Shown here: positions 41,943 to 50,810 of the stretch, in pieces
Numbering within the stretch: the stretch's first letter is position 1
Layout of the letters: every line of letters begins with the position of its first letter
From: Catalinimonas alkaloidigena
Lineage (GTDB): Bacteria; Bacteroidota; Bacteroidia; Cytophagales; Flexibacteraceae
Direction of reading: 5' to 3'
Assembly: GCF_900100765.1 (NCBI RefSeq)
Contig: NZ_FNFO01000012.1
Span: 62,001 to 126,000 of the forward strand
Length of the DNA: 64,000 nucleotides
Made by a program: the position numbers and the translations under genes
The notes under the pieces: generated by a model
Told to the model about the DNA's origin: nothing
What the model saw: only the letters and a program-made list of their open reading frames with translations
Database searches by the model: none

Positions 41943-43307
41943 TTAGCGGATTTCCGGAGGTGTCAACTGACCGGTCAGGTACTCCCATTCCGTCAGGGAG
42001 CGGTAGTAAACCGCCAGCATTTGCAGGTAGGCGCGCTGGGCTTCCAGCAGATCGCGCTGGGTAGCTTTCAGATCGGCCGTGCTGTAAAACCCTTCTTCAA
42101 ATTTGTAGCGGGCGATCTCCTGGTTTTCTTGCAGCAACGTCAGGTTCTTTTGCGCGCTTTGCACCTGGGCCGCCTGCTGTGCCAGGGCGGTTTGGAGAGT
42201 AGCGTGGTGGTGCGCCTGCGCCAGTTCGAACTGTTGCAACGCCAGCCGGGCCTGCTGCTGGGCCACCCGCGCTTCGGCGGCACTGCGGTTGATCTCCCAG
42301 CGCTGGAAAAGCGGTACTATCACCGAACCGCCCACCAACCCCACGTTGTACCACTGCGCCTCATCGCTGAAAATATCGAATTCGTTGCGAAACGTCTGAC
42401 GGCGGTAGCTGCCATAAAGCGATAGCGTCGGCAGGCGCAGCAATTGGGCGTGGCGGCGTGCCAGCTGGGCGCGTTGCAGCTGGCGTTCGTACGCACGGTA
42501 AGCCGGGTGTTGTGTGACCTGAAAATCCGCCGTGGTCGTTGCCGCAAGGGCCGTTTCGGTTTCGGCCAACGCAAGCGGCGTTTCGGGCGGCAGCCCCATC
42601 CAGAATTTCAGTTGCAGCAGTTGACGGCGGTAGGCCTGTTCGCTTTGCCGGGCGGCATCTTCTGCCGTCAGGGCGGTCGATACCACACGGTTCAGGTCCA
42701 TCTGTTCTATGGCCCCGTTCTGGTAGCGACTTTCGGCAATGGTACGCAGCGAATCATAGAGCGCGCGGTTCTCCCGCGCAAAGGCCCGCTCCTGCCGTTG
42801 TACCAGCGTGAGGCGATACGCTTCGGTGATGGCGCGCAGCACGCCACTGCGTACGGAATCGAGCGAAGCGACGCCGATTTGTAACGCCAGCGCCTGTGCG
42901 CGGGCTTCCTGCCAGTGGGCCGGATTGAACAGGCTCAGGTTCGCGTTGATTTCGCCGCTGGCCGTCCAGGGAATTCCCACCGGAATGGTGACGAACGTAC
43001 CCGGTTCTCCGCCGAAGGCTTCGGCCGGAAATACCTGTACCGGAATTTTGAAATAATGGTCGGCCGAGGCCTTCGCCGCGACTTCAGGCAGCCACTGGGC
43101 CAGCGCCCGGTTGCGGGCCAGCTGCGTCCGTTCCAGTTGAAGCTGTTGCTGCTGCAAGGCGGGCTGATGCGCCAGTCCGTACCGCAGGCAGTCGTCGAGC
43201 GTGTACAGCGTATCCGGAGCGCGGTTCGCCTCCTGCGCGCGCAGCGGAGCCAAACAGACGAAGACGGTCAGGAAAGTCGCAACAAGAAACCAGCGTCGGT
43301 ACAGCAT
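41943..43307 (-). CDS. TolC-family outer-membrane efflux channel
   Basis: A 454-residue protein starting at ATG 43307 with signal peptide MLYRRWFLVATFLTVFVCLA...LRAQ. Two TolC/OEP repeats are visible by their long helices (DDCLRYGLAHQPALQQQQLQ and SAAEARVAQQQARLALQQFE) separated by strands, plus the typical GFYSTADLKATQRDLLEAQR near the C terminus. A trimer would form the channel used by the adaptor and permease encoded downstream. The regulator gene lies 121 bp upstream. Confidence 0.95.
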   Translation of the reverse strand: MLYRRWFLVATFLTVFVCLAPLRAQEANRAPDTLYTLDDCLRYGLAHQPALQQQQLQLERTQLARNRALAQWLPEVAAKASADHYFKIPVQVFPAEAFGGEPGTFVTIPVGIPWTASGEINANLSLFNPAHWQEARAQALALQIGVASLDSVRSGVLRAITEAYRLTLVQRQERAFARENRALYDSLRTIAESRYQNGAIEQMDLNRVVSTALTAEDAARQSEQAYRRQLLQLKFWMGLPPETPLALAETETALAATTTADFQVTQHPAYRAYERQLQRAQLARRHAQLLRLPTLSLYGSYRRQTFRNEFDIFSDEAQWYNVGLVGGSVIVPLFQRWEINRSAAEARVAQQQARLALQQFELAQAHHHATLQTALAQQAAQVQSAQKNLTLLQENQEIARYKFEEGFYSTADLKATQRDLLEAQRAYLQMLAVYYRSLTEWEYLTGQLTPPEIR

Positions 43308-43428
43308 GGCCGTGGGGATCAGAGGTCGGCCTCGGGTTCGGATCAAGATAGGAAGCCGATGAGGACGAAACAAACGTAAGGCAGTTTCTTTAGTTTCGCA
43401 AGTATCGAACCAATGAAACTAAAAAATT

Positions 43429-43890
43429 TTAGAGCCGCTCGCGTTCCCGCTTCCACCGTTCGATCAGGTCGGGCATCTGGTTTTCGATCCAACTGTAGAA
43501 ATGATGGGCCTCTTTCAGGTACTTTCCCACGTCGTCGGTGGCATCGACTCGCAGTTCCAGGGCACGGCCGAACAGGGATTTGAACCGGGCGGTTTCGGCG
43601 GCGCTTTTCTGAAACATCTCCATAAAGTTGCTACGCACCCGAAAGTAGGTTTTGCGGTCGCCGGGCAGAGTAACCGCTTCGATAAACATGGCCTGTTGCA
43701 ACATGCGCGTGCTCAGACTGATGGAGCTTTTGCTGGCCTGAAGTTTCTGGATCAGTGCGTTGAACGACACCTGTTCCTGTTCGGCCACCAGCAGGTATCC
43801 GTACAGGCGCCCGGCCATGCGCGTCAGTCCTGCGTTTTCAAACAACAGCCCTGCCTCCTCGGCAAACTTCATTCTCGCTTCTTCGGTCAT
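43429..43890 (-). CDS. GbsR/MarR-family transcriptional regulator
   Basis: A 153-residue protein starting at ATG 43890 (MTEEARMKFAEEAGLLF). The winged helix is seen in RLYGYLLVAEQEQVSFNALI, LQASKSSISLSTRMLQQAMF and VTLPGDRKTYFRV, followed by a C-terminal dimerisation helix. It lies at the head of the efflux operon and probably represses it. The 121-bp gap to the TolC gene contains an AT-rich stretch with a TTTC-AAAC pattern suited to an operator, but no exact site could be defined. Confidence 0.92.
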   Translation of the reverse strand: MTEEARMKFAEEAGLLFENAGLTRMAGRLYGYLLVAEQEQVSFNALIQKLQASKSSISLSTRMLQQAMFIEAVTLPGDRKTYFRVRSNFMEMFQKSAAETARFKSLFGRALELRVDATDDVGKYLKEAHHFYSWIENQMPDLIERWKRERERL

Positions 43891-43963
43891 ACACTCGACA
43901 AAACTGAAAAATGCCAAACTTTTGGCTAGGATGCAAAAGCAGGACGGCGCAACACGCTAGGCC

Positions 43964-45013
43964 TCACAGCTCCGTGCGGTACAGGTCCAGGTACTGGTGC
44001 AGGCAGGCCTCCCACCCGAAACGGTCGGCACGAGCGCGCAGCCGTTGTGCATACGCCGCACGGTCGTGCCGGACTGAGGACAGTTTCTCGCGGATCAGGG
44101 CCGCCATTGCTTCCGGCTCCCACGCCTCGAAATAAAACGCCACGTCCCCACCGATTTCCGGCAGGCTGGTCGCCCGGCTGAGAAATACCGGCAGGCCGGC
44201 TTTCATCGCTTCGATGGCGGGCAGCCCGAATCCTTCGGCCAGGGAGGGAAACAACAGCGCCTCGCCGTGCGTGTAGAGCCAATACTTTTCCGAATCGCTG
44301 ACGGTGCCCGGCAACACCACCCGGTCGCTCAACCCCAGGGCCTCGACTTCCCGGCGCACCTGCGCACCGTAGTCGGTCGCGTGGTTCCCCGCCAGAATCA
44401 ACCGATGGTCCGGAAAATGCTGCATCATCGGCACCAGCGTATGGAAATTTTTCATCGGCTTGAACACCCCGAGGGCCAGAAAGTAGTTCCGGTCGTCGAC
44501 AAACGACGGACGGGTTGCTTCGGGATAATCCGTCAGTTCCACCCCGTTGTGGATGGTGTGTACCGGCTTCCCTCGCAGGTGCAGGTGCTCCTCCATCAAG
44601 CCTTTGGTATACTCGGAAATGGCCGTGATTACCGCGGCCCGGTCCACGTTTCGCTGGAGTCGCGCCAGGTACTTCGCCGCTTTGGCAGGCGTTTTTTCCA
44701 GCAGGAAATGAAGATCGTGCACGGTCAGCATCGCCCGGCTTTTGCCCGAAGGCCGATGCGACGGAAACTGGTGCAGGCTGTGCCATCCGTCGAAGCGACG
44801 CGTCCACGCCGGCACGTAGCGGTGCTGCCAGCTGGCCTGTAAGACATCAAAAGGCCCAGCCTCCGCAGGCGGAAAGCCGGGCGGCACCAGTAAGGTAACG
44901 TGCAGGTCGGCCGGGGCGGCAGCACGCAGGGCACGCACAAAATTCAGTGAAAACTGCCCGAGTCCGGAATAAAGATCCCTTGTTTTGTACAGGTCGATCA
45001 GGAGGTGTTTCAT
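43964..45013 (-). CDS. Family 4-type glycosyltransferase (GT-B)
   Basis: A 349-residue GT-B enzyme starting at ATG 45013 (MKHLLIDLYKTRDLYSGLGQ). The N-terminal acceptor domain includes AMLTVHDLHFLLEK and ITAISEYTKGLMEEHL. The C-terminal donor domain has the nucleotide-sugar motif EALLFPSLAEGFGLPAIEAM followed by SLPEIGGDVAFYFE. It transfers a hexose to a surface polysaccharide or glycolipid; donor and acceptor are unknown. No other polysaccharide genes are adjacent. Confidence 0.93.
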   Translation of the reverse strand: MKHLLIDLYKTRDLYSGLGQFSLNFVRALRAAAPADLHVTLLVPPGFPPAEAGPFDVLQASWQHRYVPAWTRRFDGWHSLHQFPSHRPSGKSRAMLTVHDLHFLLEKTPAKAAKYLARLQRNVDRAAVITAISEYTKGLMEEHLHLRGKPVHTIHNGVELTDYPEATRPSFVDDRNYFLALGVFKPMKNFHTLVPMMQHFPDHRLILAGNHATDYGAQVRREVEALGLSDRVVLPGTVSDSEKYWLYTHGEALLFPSLAEGFGLPAIEAMKAGLPVFLSRATSLPEIGGDVAFYFEAWEPEAMAALIREKLSSVRHDRAAYAQRLRARADRFGWEACLHQYLDLYRTEL

Positions 45014-45041
45014 GCACATAAACGGCCGCCCCGGCGGTGCC

Positions 45042-45383
45042 TCACTCCCCGATCAGTGCGATCAGCTTGTCGGCGGCCTTTTCGATGTCGTCGTAATGGT
45101 TCTGCGCAGCCCGTTGCTTGGCCGCAATCAGCCCGCCCCGGTGCACACGCTTGAAATCACCGTACGGAAATTTATAATGTCCTTTGTTCTGGTCGGCCTG
45201 ATCGGTCTCGATGCCGAGGTACCATTTTCCGAACGCCTCCATCCCTTCGCGATCAATGAACGTATTTTCCTGATCGGTCGACGGCTGATGAGCGCTCCAG
45301 TCGCCATGGCCCTTCTCCACCTGTCCCTGCCGAATCAACTGCCTGGCGTGCGCCACGGCCGATTTGTTCACGTTCGTAGCCAT
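45042..45383 (-). CDS. Small conserved protein of unknown function
   Basis: A 113-residue hydrophilic protein starting at ATG 45383. The second half (KGHYKFPYGDFKRVHRGGLI and AAKQRAAQNHYDDIEKAADK) resembles a family of short proteins found both in phage-like clusters and in stand-alone positions. It has no leader or membrane segment. The frame is open further upstream to 45899, but this overlaps the SDR gene and has no support. Role unknown. Confidence 0.8.
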   Translation of the reverse strand: MATNVNKSAVAHARQLIRQGQVEKGHGDWSAHQPSTDQENTFIDREGMEAFGKWYLGIETDQADQNKGHYKFPYGDFKRVHRGGLIAAKQRAAQNHYDDIEKAADKLIALIGE

Positions 45384-45463
45384 TGTAAAAAGTAGTTTGG
45401 TTGAAAAACGCTTTTCTGGCTGGTTGTACGGTCCTGATACCCAAGAGGATATCGAGGCATGGG

Positions 45464-46255
45464 TCAATGTTCCTGATACACCCGGAAGAGGCGTTCGAGG
45501 ATGCGCATTTTGGTGGAGGTCGGCATGACGCGTCCCAGGCGGGCAAACGAACGGTTCAACAGGCCCGGCACAATCACGCTCCGTTTTTTGAACAGACCGC
45601 GGATGGCGATGCGCGCCACTTCGTCGGGCATCATGACCATGATGCGGGCGTGGGCTCCGTGGGCTTTGATGCGCTCCAGCCCCTCTTCGTTGGTCAGCAC
45701 CGATCCCGGGCAGATGACCGTCGCACTCACCGAGCTCGTTTTCAGTTCCTCCCGCAGCGCCAGCGTAAAGCCGTAAACGAAGTTTTTGGAGCCTGCATAC
45801 ACCGCTTTGTACGGCAGCGGCAGAAAGGCTTCCAGGCTGCTCATGTTCAGCAGGTAAGCTTCCGACTGCGTTTGCAATTCGGGCAGAAACTGGTAGCACA
45901 TGCCAACCAACGCCTGGTTGTTCAGCCGCATGATGTTTTCGTAGCGTTTCCAGTCGATCCGCTCAAACCGCCCCCCGGTGCCGGTGCCCGCGTTGTTGAT
46001 CAGCACTTGCAGCGGCACGTCCAGCGACCGATACCACGCCAGCACCCGGCTGGGCGCGTCGGGCTCGGTCAGGTCGATGCCGAAACCGTGGACGGTGAGG
46101 TGTGGAAATGCGGCCCGTAGTTCGGCGGTGGCGTCTTCGAGTTCGGAGCCGGGCAGGGCGACCAGCAACAGGTGGAGGCCACGCCGGGCGCATTCGTGGG
46201 CCATCGCCAGGCCAATGCCGTGGCTGGCCCCGGTAATCAACGCGAATGAATTCAT
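45464..46255 (-). CDS. Short-chain dehydrogenase/reductase
   Basis: A 263-residue classical SDR starting at ATG 46255. The NADP-binding motif is ALITGASHGIGLAMAHE, NNAG is in VLINNAGTGTGG, and the catalytic Ser-Tyr-Lys are in LLNMSSLEAF and YKAVYAGSKNFVYG. The C-terminal segment (VIVPGLLNRSFARLGRVMP) is typical of DltE-like SDRs that contact membrane substrates. The substrate is unknown. An intrinsic terminator lies between it and the small gene upstream, so it has its own promoter. Confidence 0.94.
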   Translation of the reverse strand: MNSFALITGASHGIGLAMAHECARRGLHLLLVALPGSELEDATAELRAAFPHLTVHGFGIDLTEPDAPSRVLAWYRSLDVPLQVLINNAGTGTGGRFERIDWKRYENIMRLNNQALVGMCYQFLPELQTQSEAYLLNMSSLEAFLPLPYKAVYAGSKNFVYGFTLALREELKTSSVSATVICPGSVLTNEEGLERIKAHGAHARIMVMMPDEVARIAIRGLFKKRSVIVPGLLNRSFARLGRVMPTSTKMRILERLFRVYQEH

Positions 46256-46274
46256 AAACGCGCGCAAATTAGAC

Positions 46275-46300
46275 AAAAAAAGAGCGCATGACGCGCTCTT
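46275..46300 (-). terminator. Intrinsic terminator of the small disordered-protein gene
   Basis: AAGAGCGC (46280-46287) and GCGCTCTT (46293-46300) form a perfect 8-bp stem with a 5-nt loop. On the minus strand it is followed by a seven-T run. It sits 80 bp after the gene at 46381-46623 and 20 bp before the SDR start. Confidence 0.88.
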
Positions 46301-46380
46301 GAAAACCGGCCTGGCCTGTTCGGCGGCCGGAGTAAGCTTTCGAGAAAAGACACGCCGTGGGGCGGTGCCGCTTCCCTTCG

Positions 46381-46623
46381 TTAGTTGTAAGCCGGTTTGT
46401 TCAGATCAGGCTTGTCGGTATTGCGATTGGGATTGCTGCCCCGCTTGGCGTCTGGCACAACCTCCCCGCGATCGTCCATAAACTTCTCGCGAATCTCTTC
46501 TTCCCGCTCCAGCTCCTGCTGATCGGGCGCCTCTTTCACCGAAGCTTTCGACTTTCCGGCATCCGAAGGGTTGGCTTTGCCAGGTTCCGACGGATTATTG
46601 CGTGTGGTTCTTTCCAGTGACAT
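46381..46623 (-). CDS. Small disordered hydrophilic protein
   Basis: An 80-residue protein starting at ATG 46623 (MSLERTTRNNPSEPGKANPS), rich in Lys, Glu, Asp, Pro and Asn. There is a predicted helix (DQQELEREEEIREKF) and no hydrophobic core. Such small charged proteins are often stress-induced in Bacteroidota. A clean terminator downstream supports it being a real gene. No domain is recognised. Confidence 0.65.
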   Translation of the reverse strand: MSLERTTRNNPSEPGKANPSDAGKSKASVKEAPDQQELEREEEIREKFMDDRGEVVPDAKRGSNPNRNTDKPDLNKPAYN

Positions 46624-46764
46624 GGTACGTAGGGTTGTATTGACAAAAAAGTATACGAGGCCACGACCAGCGCCGCCTCTGTTAAGGTATACTCCTTTCG
46701 TACCCAAAGAGTTGTGAAAAATCCGACGTCGTGCGCGCGGATTGGCTACCGCCCCGCCCCGGCG

Positions 46765-47619
46765 TTACTGCTGCACGACGACCTGCACGGTGTGTTCGGT
46801 TTTGTTGGAGCCCGGCGGTTTGATGTAGCCGCGGAGGGGACTGCAATCGCTGTAGTCGATGCCGTCGGCCACTTTGATGTGGTTCTCGTCGGCCATGCGG
46901 TTGTTGGTCGGATCGAAGCCCACCCACCCCAGTTTCGGAATGCGCACTTCTACCCAGGCGTGCATCTGGGCCGAGCCCAGAAAATCCTGCCCCTGATTCA
47001 GGTACCCCGACACGTACCGGCACGGAATCTGATTGTGGCGCAACAGGCCCAGCATCAGGTGCGCGTAGTCCTGACAGACGCCCGTGGGCTGCGTCAGCAG
47101 ATCGGTGGCTTTGGTCTGCGCGGTAGTGGCCCCGGGGGCGTACTCCATCATGCCGTAGACGCCCTGATTCAGCGCGGTGGCAAACTCGAACAGGCCCTGG
47201 TGGCCCTGGTACAGAAACGACGGGGGAATTTGATCGGCCGCCAGGTGCGTCAGGTCCGACTGGTGAATGTAGAGGTAATGGTCGACCACAAAGTCGCTCG
47301 ACTGCCAGATCTTCCGTTCTTCTTCGAGCGGCAGGCTCTCCTCGCCCGTCAGGACGATGCGCTTCTCGTCTTTCGACACCGTGCAGGTCACCTGAAGTTT
47401 GAAATCGGAGAAAGGCTGCGCCACCCGGCAATTGAGGGTTTCGAAACCAAACACATTTTTGCTGCGGTACATCGGAATGTCCAGCGAGTTCTCGATTCGC
47501 TCGGCGACCACCTGCTGCGTAATGTCGTAACAGGGAATGACTAGAAAAGAAAATAATGCCTCTTGCACCACCTGGTCGTAGTGGTTTTCGGCCTCGTAAC
47601 TGATGTGGTAAGTGACCAT
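46765..47619 (-). CDS. Transglutaminase-like cysteine peptidase/transamidase
   Basis: A 284-residue protein with an N-terminal beta-sandwich (VTYHISYEAENHYDQVVQEA) and a transglutaminase core. The catalytic triad is Cys182 (PTGVCQDYAHLML), His220 (GSAQMHAWVEVRI) and Asp236 (GWVGFDPTNN). The start overlaps the alpha-E gene's stop by one base. With the alpha-E and ATP-grasp genes it forms the conserved triad often found near the ancestral proteasome-like peptidase Anbu, which is absent here. It may make or break isopeptide-like bonds on a peptide tag. Confidence 0.93.
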   Translation of the reverse strand: MVTYHISYEAENHYDQVVQEALFSFLVIPCYDITQQVVAERIENSLDIPMYRSKNVFGFETLNCRVAQPFSDFKLQVTCTVSKDEKRIVLTGEESLPLEEERKIWQSSDFVVDHYLYIHQSDLTHLAADQIPPSFLYQGHQGLFEFATALNQGVYGMMEYAPGATTAQTKATDLLTQPTGVCQDYAHLMLGLLRHNQIPCRYVSGYLNQGQDFLGSAQMHAWVEVRIPKLGWVGFDPTNNRMADENHIKVADGIDYSDCSPLRGYIKPPGSNKTEHTVQVVVQQ

Positions 47620-48563
47620 TAAAAAGTCAGGTATTGTTGTTCAAGTTGTGCTCCGATTGCGACCAGCTCATCGATAAGATGATCGAAAAAAGAGGAGCCT
47701 TCATTCAGAATCTCTTTCACCGTCAGAAAGCTGATTTTAGAGGCCAGCTTCCCGGCACTAAATTCCACCGACTCGGGCACGATGGGCCGGTTGCCGCTGA
47801 TGATTTCCAGGTCGAAGCGAATCCGCTCCAGGTTGTAGAGCACCGACTTGGGCGATTTGCGGTTCAGCACCAGAAAGTCGTAGGCTTTTTCCTGGTTGGG
47901 CGTGGTGCCGTAATAGTGGCGGCTCATGTCCAGGCTCCCCGCGCTGCGCAACAGGGCCGTCCAGTGCTGCCCGTTCATCGACTCGGCAATGGTGCCCTGC
48001 GTTTTGCTGGCGTCGTTCAGTTTCGAGCGTAAAATCTGGGTGATCTGCAACGCCCGCTCCAGGTGGGTCCCCGCCCGGAACATCGACCACACTTCGTTGC
48101 GCAGCAGCGTACTGTCGGCCACGCCTTTGATCAGCATGGTCGTGTCCATCGTGCTTTTGCAGAATTCGTACGGCCCTTTCCGCGAAATGCGCTCTTTTGT
48201 GTACGTATTGACGTCGTGGTAATAGCGGTTGACGCTCTCCCACAACTCGGTCGTGATGTGGTCGCGTACGCCCCGTGCGTTTTCGCGCACCGCCCCCACG
48301 TAGTTGAGAATGGAGGCCGGGTTATTCGGCTCCAGCGTCAGGAAGAAAATGACCCGGTCGGCCGAACGCGTGTCGCTGTACGCATTGAAACTCGCGGTCG
48401 CGTAGGCCATGTACAGCATGGACTCCAGCATGAGCGATTTATCCGGAGAGCCGGGCGTATCGGACGAAGAAAGGTACTGTGCGTTGATATAGCGAGACAG
48501 GTGTTCAATTCTTTCTACATAGCGCCCCATCCAGAAGAGGCTATTTGCGGTTCGTGCAAGCAT
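47619..48563 (-). CDS. Alpha-E domain protein (DUF403)
   Basis: A 314-residue, mostly helical protein starting MLARTANSLFWMGRYVERIE, the hallmark opening of DUF403/alpha-E. Other conserved elements are NARGVRDHITTELWESVNRY and GTHLERALQITQIL. No catalytic motif is known for the family, which always travels with the ATP-grasp protein encoded upstream. The stop codon overlaps the transglutaminase start. Its gene is 327 bp downstream of the ATP-grasp gene, a larger gap than in many relatives. Confidence 0.94.
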   Translation of the reverse strand: MLARTANSLFWMGRYVERIEHLSRYINAQYLSSSDTPGSPDKSLMLESMLYMAYATASFNAYSDTRSADRVIFFLTLEPNNPASILNYVGAVRENARGVRDHITTELWESVNRYYHDVNTYTKERISRKGPYEFCKSTMDTTMLIKGVADSTLLRNEVWSMFRAGTHLERALQITQILRSKLNDASKTQGTIAESMNGQHWTALLRSAGSLDMSRHYYGTTPNQEKAYDFLVLNRKSPKSVLYNLERIRFDLEIISGNRPIVPESVEFSAGKLASKISFLTVKEILNEGSSFFDHLIDELVAIGAQLEQQYLTF

Positions 48564-48890
48564 GCGTTAACGTAATGGGAAGTGATTGGGTTGGCAGTTG
48601 CAGGTTGGGAAAGTTAAGCGTTGAAAGCGGTTATTGGCGAAAACATTGTGTTGCAAGTTAGGAGTTCAGGAGCGATTGCGTTGTCCGGTTGCAGGGTTGT
48701 ACGGTGCATCAGGTCCTTTTTAAGGGAAGCATTCCGACTTCTCCACAAGGGCCGTAGCGTTCACGTCGAACTTCCCGCCGGGGCAGGATGCGCGTACAGC
48801 GCGCGGAAAACGCCCCTCTGCCCCATTCAAGAGTGCACGGGCGCCTTCCAAGGTTATCTCCCGCGCGACGCCGCTCCCTCCTTCAGCTTC
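48564..48890. other. Intergenic region, no gene recognised
   Basis: This 327-bp gap separates the ATP-grasp stop and the alpha-E start, both minus strand. No credible coding frame, hairpin terminator or promoter pair was found. It interrupts an otherwise tight operon. Confidence 0.5.
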
Positions 48891-50363
48891 TTAGTCCTGC
48901 AACACCCAGGTGTCTTTGGAGCCGCCGCCCTGCGAGGAGTTGACCACCAATTCGCCCCGCCGCAAGGCTACGCGCGTCAGGCCGCCTTTGCAAACGTACT
49001 CTTTGTTGAGGCCCGTCAGCGAAAACGTGCGCAGGTCGATGTGGCGCGGCTCGAACCCACCGCTCTCCTCGATGAAGGTAGCGTGGGTCGACAGCGACAT
49101 GACCGGCTGCGCGATGTACTTACGCCGCTGAGCCTTAACGATCTCCCGGAATTTCTCGCGTTCTTCGGCCGGTGCCCGGGAGCCGATAAAGATACCGTAC
49201 CCGCCCGACTCGTCCACCGGTTTCACCACCAACTTGTCCAGGTTTTCCATCACGTACTTAAAGTCGTCCTCCCGGTCGCAACGGTAGGTCGTCACGTTTT
49301 TCAGGATCGGCTCTTCGGCCAGGTAGTAGCGGATAATTTCGGGGACGTAGGTGTAGACCGCTTTGTCGTCGGCGACGCCCGTGCCCGGTGCGTTGGCCAG
49401 CACCACGTTGCCTTCGCGGTAAGCCGCCATCAGGCCGGGAATGCCCAGCACGGAATCGGGGCGGAACACCAGCGGATCGATAAAGACGTCGTCGATGCGG
49501 CGGTAAATCACGTCGACCTTCTGCGGCCCGTGGATCGTCTTCATATAGACGAAGTTCTTGTCCACAAACAGGTCGCGCCCTTCTACCAGTTGCATGCCCA
49601 TCAGCATGGCCAGCAGCGAGTGTTCGTAATACGCCGAGTTATACACGCCCGGCGTCAGCACCACGCAGACGGGCTCTTCCACCCCCTGCGGCGCGACACT
49701 CTTCAGCACCTGCGAGAGGGCCTCCGAATAGTCGACCACCGGTTGCACGGCGCTTTCGAAAAACAGGTTCGACAGGATGCGCTTGGTCGCCATGCGGTTC
49801 GACAGCACGTAGCTCACCCCCGACGGCACGCGAATGTTATCCTCCAGCACGTAGTACTCGCCGTCGCTGTGCCGAATCACGTCCGTCCCCGAAATGTGCG
49901 CGTACACGCCGCCGTAGGGCACGAAATCGACCATCTCTTTGGAGTAGTTCTTCGAAGAAAAGATGAGTTCTTTCGGAACGATGTCGTCCTTCAGAATTTT
50001 CTTTTCGTTGTAAATGTCCTGCAAAAACAGGTTCAATGCCCGGTTCCGTTGAATCAACCCCTTTTCGATGTGCTCCCACTCTTTCGCCGGAATGACGCGC
50101 GGAAACAGATCGAACGGAAAAATCCGCTCCACGCCTTGTGCCTTGTCGGAATAGACGTTGAAGGTAATGCCCTGATCGAACGACGACTTTTTGGCGTATT
50201 CGTTCAGATCACGAAATTCCTGTAACGAGAACTGCGACAGGTGGTTAAACACCCGCTCGTAGTGCTTTTTGATTTTCCGGTCCGGCGAAAAAACTTCGTC
50301 CAACTGCCCATTGACCTGCGGGTAGTTAGCAAAGGCAACATCTAGATTGGCTTCTTGTAACAT
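48891..50363 (-). CDS. Circularly permuted type 2 ATP-grasp protein
   Basis: A 490-residue protein of the CP_ATPgrasp_2 family. Seen are IFPFDLFPRVIPAKEWEHIE, the ATP-binding segment LVVKPVDESGGYGIFIGSRA and VVLANAPGTGVADDKAVYTY. A late core segment reads YIAQPVMSLSTHATFI, and the protein ends SKDTWVLQD. ATP-grasp enzymes ligate a carboxylate to an amine or thiol; here the likely product is an amino-acid or short-peptide adduct. It is the first gene of the set with alpha-E and transglutaminase. Confidence 0.94.
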   Translation of the reverse strand: MLQEANLDVAFANYPQVNGQLDEVFSPDRKIKKHYERVFNHLSQFSLQEFRDLNEYAKKSSFDQGITFNVYSDKAQGVERIFPFDLFPRVIPAKEWEHIEKGLIQRNRALNLFLQDIYNEKKILKDDIVPKELIFSSKNYSKEMVDFVPYGGVYAHISGTDVIRHSDGEYYVLEDNIRVPSGVSYVLSNRMATKRILSNLFFESAVQPVVDYSEALSQVLKSVAPQGVEEPVCVVLTPGVYNSAYYEHSLLAMLMGMQLVEGRDLFVDKNFVYMKTIHGPQKVDVIYRRIDDVFIDPLVFRPDSVLGIPGLMAAYREGNVVLANAPGTGVADDKAVYTYVPEIIRYYLAEEPILKNVTTYRCDREDDFKYVMENLDKLVVKPVDESGGYGIFIGSRAPAEEREKFREIVKAQRRKYIAQPVMSLSTHATFIEESGGFEPRHIDLRTFSLTGLNKEYVCKGGLTRVALRRGELVVNSSQGGGSKDTWVLQD

Positions 50364-50810
50364 GTTGAGATGATAAGATCGAAGAACTAGGGTGGCGGGT
50401 GGCAGCGTCGATGCAGGTTCGTGGTGAAGCTACATCCCAAGCGAGAATATTAAAATATATTTTCGCAAAAATTTACTTAGACCAAACAAAATTTTAAAAG
50501 AGTTGGTCGGATCTCCCAGCATTCTTACCGATTTGTGGAAAACTCGATACGTTTCGATGACAGAGCTATGTTATCATCCCGGTTTTCCCACCACGACGCT
50601 ACGGGAAAACAGAAGGCCAGCAACGCCGTGCATACTCAAGGCGACCGCCCGACCACGAATGCAACGGTGCAGACGCACCGGTGCCCGGGCACACCACGCA
50701 ATGGACATGATTACCTGCGAGGGCTGCATTTCCGGAAACCGCAGCCACGGCGAAAAATCGGCCACCCGGCACATGCCTTATTGCGTATGCGCCGGGTGGC
50801 CGCCTAGGCC
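50364..50810. other. Intergenic region with AT-rich promoter stretch and a terminator
   Basis: This 447-bp gap is AT-rich from 50440 to 50505, with AAAATATATTTT palindromic character, probably the promoter of the ATP-grasp operon on the minus strand. The right part is GC-rich with a strong hairpin (see 50760-50801). No coding frame with protein-like features was found. Confidence 0.55.
50755..50801 (-). terminator. Intrinsic terminator of the BON-LysM gene
   Basis: GGCCACCCGGC (50760-50770) and GCCGGGTGGCC (50791-50801) form an 11-bp perfect stem. On the minus strand, GATTTTTCG follows. It begins about 10 bp after the BON-LysM stop codon. Confidence 0.75.

Noticed and set aside
45384-45899. 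N-terminal extension of the small conserved protein at 45042-45383
   Set aside because: It overlaps the SDR gene on the same strand in another frame and has no protein-like features.
48621-50225. A long plus-strand frame opposite the ATP-grasp gene
   Set aside because: The opposite strand encodes a complete conserved protein; this frame has no recognisable motif.
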